Source: Bacillus sp. HMF5848 (GTDB lineage Bacteria; Bacillota; Bacilli; Bacillales; HMF5848). Taken from it: a stretch of 64,000 nt of DNA. The stretch lies in the NCBI RefSeq assembly GCF_003944835.1, contig NZ_RWIV01000001.1, forward strand, positions 4,081,501 through 4,145,500, read 5' to 3'. Positions within the stretch are counted from its first letter, which is position 1, and each line of letters begins with the position of its first letter. Under the pieces are notes generated by a model. That model was not told the DNA's origin. It was given only the letters and a program-made list of their open reading frames with translations, and searched no databases. This document shows positions 16,787 to 26,339 of this stretch, piece after piece. The position numbers were made by a program, and so were the translations under genes.

Positions 16787-17248
16787 TTACCCTTCTCTAC
16801 TTTCTTCCAAAGCCAAATCACAAATCGATATAAATGTAGAAACAATTATAAATATTCTAATAAACCGAAAAAATCCATAGAACATTATTATGTACAAAAA
16901 TAACAATGGAACGCCTATATTAACCAATATCACTCTTAGTGTTTCTGACTGGTTTTCTCTCAATACTTCTAAATTAAAATCTAAATAAAATGTAAGAACT
17001 AACGCAAGTAATGTTACTATTATTGGTAGTATAAATCCGAATATACTGTACATCACTGGGACAAACTTTTGAATTAGTTCCTTTGTAGTAAATAAATTTT
17101 GTCGAATTAGTTTTATTTTTTGATCGCTATGTGACCTACTGATCTCTTTTGCAAATTCAATTTTGCTGTCAAAACCTTTAATCTCCCCAAATGCCTCTGC
17201 TAGTGCTTTAAGATATTGTAAACTATCATTTTTTAGTAATTGAATCAT
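16787..17248 (-). CDS. Small membrane protein of unknown family
   Basis: A 153-residue protein with a soluble, helical N terminus (~1-58) and about two or three transmembrane segments (FGFILPIIVTLLALVLTFYL, then VPLLFLYIIMFYGFF and a further hydrophobic run). I do not recognise a family. AAGGAG lies about 12 nt upstream of the ATG. The base composition is very AT-rich, like its surroundings, which suggests acquired DNA. Confidence 0.6.
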   Translation of the reverse strand: MIQLLKNDSLQYLKALAEAFGEIKGFDSKIEFAKEISRSHSDQKIKLIRQNLFTTKELIQKFVPVMYSIFGFILPIIVTLLALVLTFYLDFNLEVLRENQSETLRVILVNIGVPLLFLYIIMFYGFFRFIRIFIIVSTFISICDLALEESREG

Positions 17249-18310
17249 TTGAATAACTACTCCTTACGGTTATTTAGTTGATGTAACTATTAATGGAATT
17301 ACGGGCATGACACCCTAAATACCCCCAGAAAGTCCCTCGTTTGATAACTAAAAACTTACTAGCATAACAGCGCTTTATCCTCAGGATCTTTTACCCATAT
17401 TTTTTAGAAACTAAGGAATTCTGTATACTAATCTCAGTATATATTTTAATATTTTTGAAGGTGTCGAACACTTGTAATTTTCGTCCAAAATATGAACAAT
17501 AATTACCATGTGATTAATAACACTGTCTCAGTCACTTAAGTACTTTACTGTAGCCATTTTTTCATCTTATTCCATCAATCATAATAAAACAGAATAGTAC
17601 CATAGAACGTTAGAATTTTTTAATAATTTATCGACATATTGAAATTATGATAACAACCTGGTCCTAGTAACCGATTCCAACTGTCTGAGAGAAAAAAGGA
17701 ATTGCTATATACTCAATCGCTATTACAACTTAAATTAGAACTATTTCTTCCGCTTGACAATACTATAAAAAATAACAAGTAAATAGATTTTATTGTAAGG
17801 AGTATTAAACGGTTAGGGCCTTTAAGCCAAGCCCATTTCGTTTTCGTTTTGAAGAAATCCTATGGGCACCATATTTTTTTGCACCCAAAACATTTTAAAC
17901 ACTGATTAAAGCCATTCTTCTAACAGGAATTATCCATCTATAATAATACTAAGATAGAATTATTAGAAAGGAGAACCACAATGCTAGCAGCTATAGAACA
18001 TGAATATAAGGAATTATATTTGTTTTAATCAACCATTTACAAGAAGGAGGATCATGACCAATTCAAATGAAAAATATTTTTTTAAGCTTGAGCTAATATT
18101 ATAAAAAAATATTTCTTACTTATGTGATGGAGTATCAGCCAGTTACACATGATGTACAGATAATCGGCAGACTAAGAACCGTCCCCACTTTGCCGGGTTT
18201 TGTTGAAATATGTATAAAGAAAAAGCAATATACTTGCACGTTTCAACAAAATCCACCCCACGAAAGGGCTTACAATTATACTATGATGATTTCACTAAGG
18301 AGGGAGATTC
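17249..18310. other. Long gene-poor, AT-rich interval
   Basis: No gene over 30 codons is supported. Two very short frames with good ribosome sites, 17981-18028 (MLAAIEHEYKELYLF) and 18054-18104 (MTNSNEKYFFKLELIL), may be leftover 5' ends of lost genes. A partial family A arm (GGCAGACTAAGAACCGTCCC) lies at 18165-18186. An inverted repeat, GGGTTTTGTTGAAA with TTTCAACAAAATCC, lies at ~18187-18253 upstream of the next small gene. Confidence 0.5.
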
Positions 18311-18415
18311 ATGGTGGCAGAGAAGAATCCGTTTTTCAAAGGGTTGATGTGGGGAACATTAATAAGCGTTATGTTGTGGGTTCTTATTTATGTTGTAGTC
18401 GCGTCGTTCTTATAA
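18311..18415 (+). CDS. 34-residue single-pass membrane micro-protein
   Basis: It starts MVAEKNPFFKGLMWGTLIS and continues as one transmembrane helix ending VVVASFL. A strong AAGGAGGGAG site lies upstream of the ATG. I do not recognise a family. It converges on another membrane micro-protein gene at 18480-18587. A longer frame that spans it in another phase (18124-18426) is not convincing. Confidence 0.6.
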   Translation: MVAEKNPFFKGLMWGTLISVMLWVLIYVVVASFL

Positions 18416-18440
18416 ACTGCACCTAGGACTCCTATACATA

Positions 18441-18470
18441 AAAAAATCCACCCAACATACATTGGATGGT
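18441..18470 (-). terminator. Terminator of the riboswitch-controlled micro-gene
   Basis: On the minus strand CCATCCA pairs with TGGGTGG, followed by ATTTTTTT. Confidence 0.75.
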
Positions 18471-18479
18471 CCTTCATTT

Positions 18480-18587
18480 TTATAGTTGTTCACTATACAT
18501 GTCAGAACGTTTTGCGATGTTCATGAGGCTTAGGTAAAAGGTAAAGGTTAAGCCGCCTACTAGAAATCCGCTAAAAAATAATAGCAT
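18480..18587 (-). CDS. 35-residue membrane micro-protein under a c-di-GMP riboswitch
   Basis: The sequence opens MLLFFSGFLVGGLTFTFYLS, one transmembrane helix with small-residue spacing, and ends in a polar tail, MNIAKRSDMYSEQL. GAGGAGG lies ~10 nt upstream, just after the GEMM-I aptamer, so expression should respond to c-di-GMP. A terminator follows, making a self-contained unit. The function is unknown. Confidence 0.7.
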   Translation of the reverse strand: MLLFFSGFLVGGLTFTFYLSLMNIAKRSDMYSEQL

Positions 18588-18599
18588 TCTGGACACCTC

Positions 18600-18696
18600 C
18601 TCGTGTTCGGTAGCTGGCTAGCATAGTTCGTAGAACTTTAGCCCCTATAGCTTTGCGACATTGCTTTTCAGCAATTGTGCCTTTATCGTACGATGG
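18600..18696 (-). promoter_or_regulatory. c-di-GMP-I (GEMM-I) riboswitch, copy 1
   Basis: The minus-strand RNA shows the GEMM-I landmarks in order: GGCACAATTGC with a GAAA tetraloop (CTGAAAAG), then GTCGCAAAGCTA, TAGGGGCTAA, and GCTAGCCAGCTACCG near the 3' end (the tetraloop receptor side). The P1 stem is short here. The SD of the downstream micro-gene overlaps the 3' edge of the aptamer, so control is probably translational. Confidence 0.85.
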
Positions 18697-18765
18697 GTTC
18701 GTACATATATAGTCTATCAGTATTAGTAAAACATTCCCATCAGACAATGTACCCATTTCAAGTAA

Positions 18766-19152
18766 TTATATTTCGTATAACTCCAGCGGCAACCCATCAG
18801 GATCCTGGAAGAAGGTAAACTTCTTACCTGTTAACTCATCTACTCTAACCGATTCTACCTTAATATCATGTTCAGAAAGATGAGCGATAGCATCCTCAAT
18901 ATTATCTACTTCAAATGCCAAATGACGCAATCCCGCTGCCTCTGGATAACTTGACCTCGCAGGTGGGTTGTCAAAAGAAAATAATTCTATTTGACTATGC
19001 TCCCCTACTCGTAAATCAAGTTTATAGGAGTGGCGCTCCTCTCGATATGTTTCAGCAATAACCGACAGTCCAAGAATCTCCACATAGAACTTTCTCGATA
19101 CTTTATAATCTGAACAAATAATAGCAACATGGTGTATATCTCGTATATTCAT
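18766..19152 (-). CDS. VOC-superfamily (glyoxalase-like, YaeR type) metalloprotein
   Basis: A 128-residue single-domain vicinal oxygen chelate protein. It has IHHVAIICSDYKVSRKFYVE at the start, a metal-binding His in LRHLAFEVDNIEDAI, and a Glu in PDGLPLELYEI. It matches the SMU1112c/YaeR group of small glyoxalase-like enzymes, whose substrate is unknown. The start codon directly follows the stop of the VanZ-like gene, so the two are co-transcribed. Confidence 0.88.
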   Translation of the reverse strand: MNIRDIHHVAIICSDYKVSRKFYVEILGLSVIAETYREERHSYKLDLRVGEHSQIELFSFDNPPARSSYPEAAGLRHLAFEVDNIEDAIAHLSEHDIKVESVRVDELTGKKFTFFQDPDGLPLELYEI

Positions 19153-19584
19153 TTACACCACACCTCTCTTTTTAGTAAAGAAAAATAGTATCACCAAACA
19201 TGTTAATGCCCCTAGCGAATCTATTACGACATCCAGCCATAAAGCAGATCGACCAGGCACAAAGCTTTGATGAAGTTCATCCGTTACAGCATAGAGTGTT
19301 GTTCCACACCATGCTAACAAATAAGACAATCGTGCTCCCTCAAGTGCTTTCCATAATAAAAAGGCTAGAATAGCAAACACAGTAAAGTGAGCACTCTTTC
19401 GTATTAGCTTATTATGAGAGATGATGGGTTTATCTACAACAGCCACAGATACTTCATCTGAATTTAGTGTCTGGTCTATAAATTTCTTCGTACTTTCCCC
19501 TGTAAAGGTTGGTGATGCAGTAAACGTAAAAATAGCAGCACACCACAGGACAACTAGCCCCCACCATATAATTCTGTTTTTCAC
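19153..19584 (-). CDS. VanZ-like membrane protein
   Basis: A 143-residue protein with about four transmembrane helices and the VanZ signature: FTFTASPTFTGES early, KLIRKSAHFTVFAILAFLLW, and TDELHQSFVPGRSALWLDVV. VanZ relatives lie in the envelope, and one confers low-level teicoplanin resistance; their chemistry is unknown. The start is GTG with AGGGAG 9 nt upstream. First gene of a two-gene unit with the VOC protein. Confidence 0.9.
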   Translation of the reverse strand: MKNRIIWWGLVVLWCAAIFTFTASPTFTGESTKKFIDQTLNSDEVSVAVVDKPIISHNKLIRKSAHFTVFAILAFLLWKALEGARLSYLLAWCGTTLYAVTDELHQSFVPGRSALWLDVVIDSLGALTCLVILFFFTKKRGVV

Positions 19585-19631
19585 TATTTAGAACTCCCTA
19601 CTCAGCTACAGATTCAATATATATTAACAAT

Positions 19632-19658
19632 GGGGTGATGCAATCTATACATCACCCC
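19632..19658 (-). terminator. Hairpin ending the polysaccharide operon
   Basis: GGGGTGATG pairs with CATCACCCC 15 bp after the ugd stop. The T tract after it on the minus strand is weak (ATTGTTAA). Confidence 0.7.
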
Positions 19659-19672
19659 GTTTAATAAATCTC

Positions 19673-20839
19673 TTAATCTCTATTATATAAGTCTCTTGTG
19701 TAGACTTTATCCATCACATCAGTGAGTTGGTCGCAGTATCTATTAGAAACAATGACATCTGATATTCTCTTAAACTCTTCTAAATCATGAATAACTCTTG
19801 AGTTATAGAACAAATCGTCCTCCAGAACTGGTTCATACACGACTACTTCAATTCCTTTTGCCTTAATACGCTTCATTATACCTTGGATCGAAGATGCTCT
19901 AAAGTTATCTGAATCAGTTTTCATCGTTAATCGATAAATCCCAACAACCTTCGGATTTTTTTCTATAATTTTTGATGCAATATAGTCTTTTCTCGTTCTA
20001 TTCGCATCTACTATGGCACCTATTATGTTATTAGGTACATCCTCATAATTTGCTCTTAACTGTTTAGTGTCTTTCGGAAGGCAATATCCACCATACCCAA
20101 AGGAAGGATTGTTATAATGACTACCAATACGAGGGTCATATCCTACACCTTCAATAATTTGTTTGGAGTTTAGCCCTCTCTCTTGTGCATACGTATCTAG
20201 TTCATTGAAAAAGGCCACACGAAGAGCTAAATACGTATTAGAGAACAGCTTAACTGCCTCAGCTTCAGTCGAGTCTGTCAAAAGTACAGGAATATCTTCT
20301 TTCATAGCACCTTGGACTAACAAGTTAGCAAACATTTCAGCTCGATCTGACTGTTCTCCCACTATAATACGTGAAGGATATAAATTATCATATAACGCTC
20401 GTCCTTCTCGTAAAAATTCAGGTGAGAACATAATATTACTTGTATTATATTTTTCTCTCAATTCATTCGTATAACCAACAGGTACCGTAGACTTAATAAC
20501 CATGACAGCTTTAGGATTAATGTATAAAACATTTTCAATAACACTTTCTACTGTTTGCGTATTAAAATAATTTTGTTCTGGATCATAATCTGTTGGTGTT
20601 GCAATAATGACAAAGTCTGCGTCTGTATACGCATCGTAAATATCAGTAGTCGCATATAAATTAAGCTCTTTATGTTGTAAAAATTCCTCTATCTCTCTAT
20701 CAATGATCGGGGATTGCTTGTTATTTATTAATTCAACCTTTTTCTCATCGATATCAAGTGCTACGACATGATTATGCTGTGCTAATAGAATAGCATTCGA
20801 TAAGCCTACATAGCCAGTGCCAGCAACCGCAATTTTCAT
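19673..20839 (-). CDS. ugd: UDP-glucose 6-dehydrogenase
   Basis: A 388-residue NAD-dependent dehydrogenase that oxidises UDP-glucose (or a similar sugar nucleotide) to the uronate. The Rossmann motif [13 protein letters not shown] is at the start, [10 protein letters not shown] lies mid-protein, and the catalytic Cys is in [12 protein letters not shown]. Start ATG 20839, 8 nt after AGGAAG; the in-frame GTG at 20848 is too close. Last gene of the capsule locus, separated from rfbB by a hairpin. It draws on the UDP-glucose made by GalU and implies an acidic sugar in the polymer. Confidence 0.92.
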   Translation of the reverse strand: MKIAVAGTGYVGLSNAILLAQHNHVVALDIDEKKVELINNKQSPIIDREIEEFLQHKELNLYATTDIYDAYTDADFVIIATPTDYDPEQNYFNTQTVESVIENVLYINPKAVMVIKSTVPVGYTNELREKYNTSNIMFSPEFLREGRALYDNLYPSRIIVGEQSDRAEMFANLLVQGAMKEDIPVLLTDSTEAEAVKLFSNTYLALRVAFFNELDTYAQERGLNSKQIIEGVGYDPRIGSHYNNPSFGYGGYCLPKDTKQLRANYEDVPNNIIGAIVDANRTRKDYIASKIIEKNPKVVGIYRLTMKTDSDNFRASSIQGIMKRIKAKGIEVVVYEPVLEDDLFYNSRVIHDLEEFKRISDVIVSNRYCDQLTDVMDKVYTRDLYNRD

Positions 20840-20883
20840 ATATTTCACTTCCTATCTGACCTCTGCCTGTTAAATTAAAAACA

Positions 20884-20910
20884 CGACAGATATATAATAA
20901 ATTTCTGTCG
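20884..20910 (-). terminator. Intercistronic hairpin between rfbB and ugd
   Basis: CGACAGA pairs with TCTGTCG, followed on the minus strand by TGTTTTT. It may be a partial terminator that lowers ugd expression. Confidence 0.6.
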
Positions 20911-20934
20911 CAAAAATAATGAACACGATAATTT

Positions 20935-21963
20935 TTAATTACCTTTCAAGGTGTACTGTTTTTCAAAATAATTTTTATATTCTCCGCTAATGATTTGTTC
21001 CCACCATTCTTTATTATCAAGGTACCATTGAATAGTCTGAGCAATTCCAGTATCGAATGTATAAGTTGGTGCCCATCCTAACCTCTCTAACTTTGTTGGG
21101 TCAATAGCATATCTCTTGTCATGTCCTAAGCGGTCTTTAACAAATTCTATTAAATCCTCTGATTTCCCAAGGGTTTTAATGATTGTTTGCACTACTTCTA
21201 AATTAGTTTTTTCGTTATGACCACCAACATTATATACATGGCCATTTTCTCCTTCATGCAACACAAGGTCAATTGCCGCACAGTGGTCATATACATGCAA
21301 CCAATCACGTATATTATTCCCATCACCGTATACAGGTACTTTTTGGTCATTAAGAACACGTGAAATCGTCAATGGTATTAATTTCTCCGGGAAGTGATAT
21401 GGCCCATAATTGTTAGAACAACGAGTAATATTCATTGGTAAACCATATGTTTCATGATAAGCCCTAACTAATAAATCAGAAGATGCTTTACTCGCACTAT
21501 ATGGACTATTTGGCTGTAATGGTGTTTCTTCTGTAAAAAAAGAAGATGGATCAAAATCTAACTCTCCGTATACTTCATCGGTTGAAACATGAACAAATTT
21601 TTTCACGCCTATTTCCCTTGCAGCATCTAATAACACTTGTGTCCCTATAACATTGGTCCGTACAAATATCTCCGGGTCTGTTATAGATCTATCCACATGA
21701 CTTTCTGCGGCGAAATGAACTATATAATCGATTTTTTCTTTTTTAAATATAGCCATAATTTCTTCTCTATTAGAGATATCCGCTTTAATAAAATTATAGT
21801 TTTCTTGCTGTTCTATAACACGATGTTTAGTTAAATCACCTGCGTAAGTTAACAGATCTAGGTTGTATATATCGTAATTAGGGTATTTATTTACCGCATA
21901 TTGAACAAAGTTTCCACCAATAAAACCCGCTCCACCTGTTACAAGAATCTTTTGCTTAATCAT
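20935..21963 (-). CDS. rfbB: dTDP-glucose 4,6-dehydratase
   Basis: A 342-residue SDR enzyme, second step of dTDP-L-rhamnose synthesis. It has the NAD motif TGGAGFIGGNFV, the active-site STDEVYGEL segment and the YxxxK pair in PYSASKASSDLLV. Start ATG 21963 overlaps the rfbD stop (TAATG) with GAGGTGA upstream; 18 more in-frame codons exist upstream but would sit inside rfbD. Fourth of the four rhamnose genes, order rfbA-C-D-B. Confidence 0.95.
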   Translation of the reverse strand: MIKQKILVTGGAGFIGGNFVQYAVNKYPNYDIYNLDLLTYAGDLTKHRVIEQQENYNFIKADISNREEIMAIFKKEKIDYIVHFAAESHVDRSITDPEIFVRTNVIGTQVLLDAAREIGVKKFVHVSTDEVYGELDFDPSSFFTEETPLQPNSPYSASKASSDLLVRAYHETYGLPMNITRCSNNYGPYHFPEKLIPLTISRVLNDQKVPVYGDGNNIRDWLHVYDHCAAIDLVLHEGENGHVYNVGGHNEKTNLEVVQTIIKTLGKSEDLIEFVKDRLGHDKRYAIDPTKLERLGWAPTYTFDTGIAQTIQWYLDNKEWWEQIISGEYKNYFEKQYTLKGN

Positions 21964-22817
21964 TACTTCACCTCTTGTTTGATTTCGTTGATATAATGTG
22001 CTAAAGCTTCTTTCCATTGCCTTAAAGGTTCAAAATCATTTTCTATTAGATTCTGTTTTGACATTCGCGAATTTCTCGGGCGGGCTGCCATCGTAGGATA
22101 TTGTTCTGTACTAATTGGATTCACTTTTACTGATTTTCCAGCTAGTTTAAAAATTTCTTGAGCAAACTCTGCCCAGTTACAAAAGCCCTCATTAGTAGCA
22201 TGGAAGATTCCATACTTGTCAGTTAATATCATATCTATAAGTAATCTTGATAAATCCTTTGTATATGTGGGAGATCCATATTGATCAGATACCACGTTTA
22301 GCTCGTTTCTATTTTCAGATAACCGCAGCATTGTTTTAACAAAATTATTCCCATTAACTCCAAATACCCATGAGATTCTGATGATATACCAGTTATTTAG
22401 TATAGACTTAACAACTTTTTCTCCTTCAAGTTTAGTATGTCCATAATAGTTAACAGGTTGTGACTGATTATTAACGTCAAACGGTTCATTACCTTGTCCA
22501 TTAAAAATATAGTCTGTACTTATATACATAAATTTAGCATTAATTTTTTTTGAAACAGCAGCTAAGTATTTAGTGCCGTTTACATTAACATTCCAACAAG
22601 CTTCCCTATCTTCCTCAGCTTTATCTACTGCTGTATATGCACCACAATGAATAATTGCGTCAGGCATAATTTTCTTAACAAAATCATTTACACTCGATTC
22701 ATTAGTAATATCTAAATCCTTACGATCAGTTCCTATCATGTTTAAACCACGCTTTAAACCTTCATTAACTACATCAAAACCTAATTGCCCAGAATATCCT
22801 GTAACTAAAATTTTCAT
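21963..22817 (-). CDS. rfbD: dTDP-4-dehydrorhamnose reductase
   Basis: A 284-residue SDR-type NADPH enzyme, last step of dTDP-L-rhamnose synthesis. It has the nucleotide motif VTGYSGQLGFDVV, the STDYIFNGQ segment and the YxxxK in VNYYGHTKLEGE. ATG 22817 follows the rfbC stop by one base and matches the family N terminus (MKILVTG); an upstream extension of 21 codons would lie inside rfbC. Translation is likely coupled on both sides. Confidence 0.95.
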   Translation of the reverse strand: MKILVTGYSGQLGFDVVNEGLKRGLNMIGTDRKDLDITNESSVNDFVKKIMPDAIIHCGAYTAVDKAEEDREACWNVNVNGTKYLAAVSKKINAKFMYISTDYIFNGQGNEPFDVNNQSQPVNYYGHTKLEGEKVVKSILNNWYIIRISWVFGVNGNNFVKTMLRLSENRNELNVVSDQYGSPTYTKDLSRLLIDMILTDKYGIFHATNEGFCNWAEFAQEIFKLAGKSVKVNPISTEQYPTMAARPRNSRMSKQNLIENDFEPLRQWKEALAHYINEIKQEVK

Positions 22818-22818
22818 T

Positions 22819-23388
22819 TTATAAATTTTCCCCATATACAAAATTATTTTCTGCATCAGAAAAGTTAGGAGCATTTTCATCTTTAGTCGATAAAAGGGGG
22901 TTTACATCCAGTGGCCAATTAATACCAATAGAAGGGTCATTCCATATAATCCCTCTATCACATTCAGGAGCATAAACCTCGTCAACTTTATATTGTACTT
23001 CTACATCATCTGTAAGAGTCATAAATCCATGTGCAAAACCTTTAGGAATTAATAATTGGTGTTTATTTTCGGCATTTAGCTCAATACCAAACCATTGACC
23101 ATAAGTTGGACTGCCTTTTCGTATATCAACTGCAACATCATAAATAGCCCCACGAGTACAACGTACAAGTTTTGTTTGAGCCTTAGGATTTAACTGATAG
23201 TGCAGACCACGCAATGTACCTTTAGTGGTAGAGAATGAGTGGTTGTCTTGAATAAAGGAAAGACTTATGCCTACTTCTCTCAACTTTAAATCGTTAAATG
23301 TTTCCATAAACCAGCCACGATGATCTCCAAATACTGCTGGTTCTATGATCAGTACATCTTCTAAGCTAGTTTCAATAATTTTCAACAT
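22819..23388 (-). CDS. rfbC: dTDP-4-dehydrorhamnose 3,5-epimerase
   Basis: A 189-residue cupin-fold epimerase, third step of dTDP-L-rhamnose synthesis. It shows FGDHRGWFMETF, FIQDNHSFSTTKGTLRGLHY (with the catalytic His), RGAIYDVAVD and IPKGFAHGFMTL. I took ATG 23388 (MLKIIET); an upstream GTG at 23397 is possible. Tightly packed with its neighbours. Confidence 0.95.
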   Translation of the reverse strand: MLKIIETSLEDVLIIEPAVFGDHRGWFMETFNDLKLREVGISLSFIQDNHSFSTTKGTLRGLHYQLNPKAQTKLVRCTRGAIYDVAVDIRKGSPTYGQWFGIELNAENKHQLLIPKGFAHGFMTLTDDVEVQYKVDEVYAPECDRGIIWNDPSIGINWPLDVNPLLSTKDENAPNFSDAENNFVYGENL

Positions 23389-23410
23389 TATCCCCACTTT
23401 ATCATTTTTG

Positions 23411-24289
23411 TTAATATTTAATTTCTCCGTTCGCTACCTTCATTAAGTATTGTCCATAGCCAGTCTTACTTAACTTCTCCCCACACACCCAGAGTTCCTT
23501 GTTAGAAATCCATCCATTGACATAAGCTATTTCTTCAGGAGCAGCAATTTTCACCCCTTGATGTTCTTCCAAAGTCTTCACAAAGTTTGTGGCTTCCACT
23601 AAACTCTGATGCGTTCCTGTGTCTAACCAAGTATATCCTCTACCAAGAAGTTCAACTTCTAACTCCCCAAGTCTTAAATATGCTTCATTAATTGATGTGA
23701 TTTCTAATTCCCCACGGTTTGAAGGCTCAACACTCTTTGCAATTTCAACAACTCTATTATCATAAAAATATAACCCAGTAATAGCATAATTTGACTTAGG
23801 GTCTTTAGGTTTCTCTTCAACACTTATAACTTTTCCATTCTCGTTGAATTCAACTACTCCAAAGCGTTGAGGATCATGAACATGATAACCAAATACAGTT
23901 GCTCCACACTCTTTATTTGCAGCACGTTGTAACATTTTACGTAAACCACTTCCGTAATATATGTTATCGCCTAATATCATAGCGACAGAATCATTACCTA
24001 TAAATTCATCTCCTATAATGAAGGCTTGAGCTAACCCGTCAGGACTCGGCTGTACTCTATATTGTAGAGATAATCCAAACTGAGACCCATCACCTAGTAA
24101 ACTCTCAAATCGTGGTGTATCTTCTGGAGTTGATATTATAAGTATTTCTCTAATACCCGCTAACATTAGAGTTGATAGTGGGTAATATATCATTGGTTTA
24201 TCATATATTGGCAATAATTGTTTACTTGTTACCATGGTTAATGGATACAGGCGTGTTCCGCTTCCGCCAGCTAATATAATTCCTTTCAT
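23411..24289 (-). CDS. rfbA: Glucose-1-phosphate thymidylyltransferase
   Basis: A 292-residue nucleotidyltransferase that makes dTDP-glucose from glucose-1-phosphate, the first step to dTDP-rhamnose. It opens [18 protein letters not shown] and continues [29 protein letters not shown] holds the metal-binding Asp, and [12 protein letters not shown] lies near the C terminus. ATG 24289 matches the family start; an upstream TTG at 24298 is an alternative. It heads the rfbACDB block. Confidence 0.95.
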   Translation of the reverse strand: MKGIILAGGSGTRLYPLTMVTSKQLLPIYDKPMIYYPLSTLMLAGIREILIISTPEDTPRFESLLGDGSQFGLSLQYRVQPSPDGLAQAFIIGDEFIGNDSVAMILGDNIYYGSGLRKMLQRAANKECGATVFGYHVHDPQRFGVVEFNENGKVISVEEKPKDPKSNYAITGLYFYDNRVVEIAKSVEPSNRGELEITSINEAYLRLGELEVELLGRGYTWLDTGTHQSLVEATNFVKTLEEHQGVKIAAPEEIAYVNGWISNKELWVCGEKLSKTGYGQYLMKVANGEIKY

Positions 24290-24324
24290 GTATATCAACC
24301 TACCTTCGTAACATTTTTGTTTTC

Positions 24325-25758
24325 TTAGTGTACATAGTTCTTTTTAAATAGGATTTTTGAAAATTTACTTATTATTGTATCTCTTATGAGTAGTAAACCT
24401 ATTAGGTATACTAAAACACCTGTTAGCACTTGAATAAGAGTAATAAAAGCTGGCGAAAAAATCTTTATATACCCAATTAATATTACCGATAAAGACATGA
24501 CAATACTGATAAATAAATACCTAGAGATTAATCCAAAAAAGTGTTTTAAGCTAAAGTATTTTCTAGCAAAATACATTTGCATTAATGCACCTACACCTTC
24601 AGCTACTAGTAACGCGAAACTCGTTCCTTTACTTCCGAATTTAAATACTAATATTGTATTAGTTATTAAGCTCAAAAACGCTCCAATAGTTATTGCAATA
24701 GAATATTTATTCTGCTGATTAGTGGATATTAAAATTTGTATACCAAATACATTAGCTAGTCCAACAAAAAAGATAACAGGGCTCATAATAATTATTAGAT
24801 TAGATACTTCTAAGAATTCATTACCAAGAAACCAAACAACGAAATTTGGAGCTATGGCCATCATACCAAGCGTCATGGGTAAAGTTATTAATAGGACAAA
24901 CTGGAGAGTATAATCAATATACTTTTTAATTTTAATATTATCTCCTTTAGCATATTCACTAGCCATTCTTGGAAGTAAAACAGTGCCCATTGCAGAAATT
25001 ACACCTAAGGATATTCTAATTACTTTGTTTGCTTGATTATAAAACCCCACTTCTACTTCACTTATGAAATGCCCTAATACAATTTTATTAACTAATACGT
25101 ATACCTGTATCATTACCTGTGGTATGAATAGTATAAGAATAGGTTTGACATGAGTTTTTAGGTCCTTTAATGTGTACTTTACTATTTTTATATCCTTAAG
25201 TAGAGGTTTCCACATAATTAATTGACCAATAAATAATGTTCCACCGTTAATCAACTGATAAATCGGTAAATCATTGTAATCTTTAACGAATAAAAAGATA
25301 AAGATAATACCTGATACTTTTACAATTATGTTTCTAATAGCCACTTTTTTCATTTGTTCTTTTCCAATAAAGTACCAGGATATATCTATACTTGAGGCTA
25401 AGATTGTAATAATATTAATGAAGAATAAATCTCTGTATTCAGTAACTGAAATTATGAATATAAAATATATAAATAAATTTATTATAGAAATAATAATTTG
25501 GAATGAAAATATTGACCAAAATTCCTTGGAACAATCAAGTTTAGATTGTTTAGTAGCAATTTGTTTACTACCATACAATGGTATGCTTAAAACAATAAAA
25601 ACAATAAATATTTGAACAATAGAAGTAACATAGGCATCGATTCCAATACCTTCCGCCTTCAATATCCTGGAGACGTATGGTAAGGTGATAAATGGTGTTA
25701 ACATCAGTAACATTTGGTATACTACAGTAAATAAATAATTTGATACAAGTTTACTCAT
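24325..25758 (-). CDS. Wzx-type polysaccharide flippase
   Basis: A ~477-residue protein of the polysaccharide transport (MOP) superfamily with about 12-14 transmembrane helices. The N-terminal [20 protein letters not shown] and [14 protein letters not shown] region is typical of Wzx/RfbX flippases, which move lipid-linked repeat units to the outer face. The start is uncertain: ATG 25758 fits the family N terminus but its site is weak, and a TTG at 25797 is possible. Very AT-rich, as are the neighbouring glycosyltransferase genes, which suggests horizontal exchange. Confidence 0.88.
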   Translation of the reverse strand: MSKLVSNYLFTVVYQMLLMLTPFITLPYVSRILKAEGIGIDAYVTSIVQIFIVFIVLSIPLYGSKQIATKQSKLDCSKEFWSIFSFQIIISIINLFIYFIFIISVTEYRDLFFINIITILASSIDISWYFIGKEQMKKVAIRNIIVKVSGIIFIFLFVKDYNDLPIYQLINGGTLFIGQLIMWKPLLKDIKIVKYTLKDLKTHVKPILILFIPQVMIQVYVLVNKIVLGHFISEVEVGFYNQANKVIRISLGVISAMGTVLLPRMASEYAKGDNIKIKKYIDYTLQFVLLITLPMTLGMMAIAPNFVVWFLGNEFLEVSNLIIIMSPVIFFVGLANVFGIQILISTNQQNKYSIAITIGAFLSLITNTILVFKFGSKGTSFALLVAEGVGALMQMYFARKYFSLKHFFGLISRYLFISIVMSLSVILIGYIKIFSPAFITLIQVLTGVLVYLIGLLLIRDTIISKFSKILFKKNYVH

Positions 25759-25809
25759 ATAAAAAGTCCATACCTTTTTCTGCTTTTCCTCCAACAACTT
25801 AAAGCGAAT

Positions 25810-26325
25810 CTACCTTAATGAATTTCGACTTGAGATTTCTTTTGCGGGTATACCAGCAATAATAGAATACGGGGATGTACTTTTCGTAACTACTGACCCA
25901 GCAGCCACTACAGTGCCTCTTCTTATTGTTACACCCGCCAATACTATACTTCCCGCTCCTATCCAACAATCTTCTTCTATTATTATATCTTGTGGAGAAA
26001 GAGGCTGTTTATTTATTAAGATATCTTTACTAATACCATGATTTGATGCAAAGATTTGTACATTTGGTCCTAATAAGACATTATCTTTAATAATTATCTT
26101 ACCCAAACCAGGCCATAAACTATTATCGGGTCCAATAAGAACATCCTTTCCAAGAAAAATATTTTCTGGTGTTCTTAGAGAAGCTGAAGTTTCAATAAAA
26201 GCTCCTCTATTTTCACCTAATTTAGGTATGGCTTCGCCGTTTTCTATATACATCTTAACTGCACGCTTAAATATATATTTCCAAAAACTAAAACGAGTTA
26301 TTTTTAATGCAGATTTTAGATTCAT
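25810..26325 (-). CDS. Hexapeptide-repeat acyltransferase
   Basis: A ~171-residue left-handed beta-helix protein of the maltose/galactoside O-acetyltransferase (LbetaH) type. Imperfect hexapeptides run from ~45 to ~155 (IFLGKDVLIGPDNSL, IIIKDNVLLGPNVQ, EEDCWIGAGSIVLAGVTI, GTVVAAGSVVTKS). ASNHGIS carries the probable catalytic His. It probably O-acetylates a sugar of the repeat unit. ATG 26325 has GGAG 9 nt upstream; two earlier ATGs (26340, 26334) overlap the preceding gene's stop region. Confidence 0.88.
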   Translation of the reverse strand: MNLKSALKITRFSFWKYIFKRAVKMYIENGEAIPKLGENRGAFIETSASLRTPENIFLGKDVLIGPDNSLWPGLGKIIIKDNVLLGPNVQIFASNHGISKDILINKQPLSPQDIIIEEDCWIGAGSIVLAGVTIRRGTVVAAGSVVTKSTSPYSIIAGIPAKEISSRNSLR

Positions 26326-26339
26326 AAAACCCATCTCCA

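Noticed and set aside
17341-17395. Further family B copy
   Set aside because: ACTAGCATAACAGCGCTTTATCC is suggestive, but the second half is absent.
18124-18426. 100-codon frame spanning the family A fragment
   Set aside because: It starts before the repeat fragment without an RBS and overlaps the better-supported micro-gene at 18311 in another phase.
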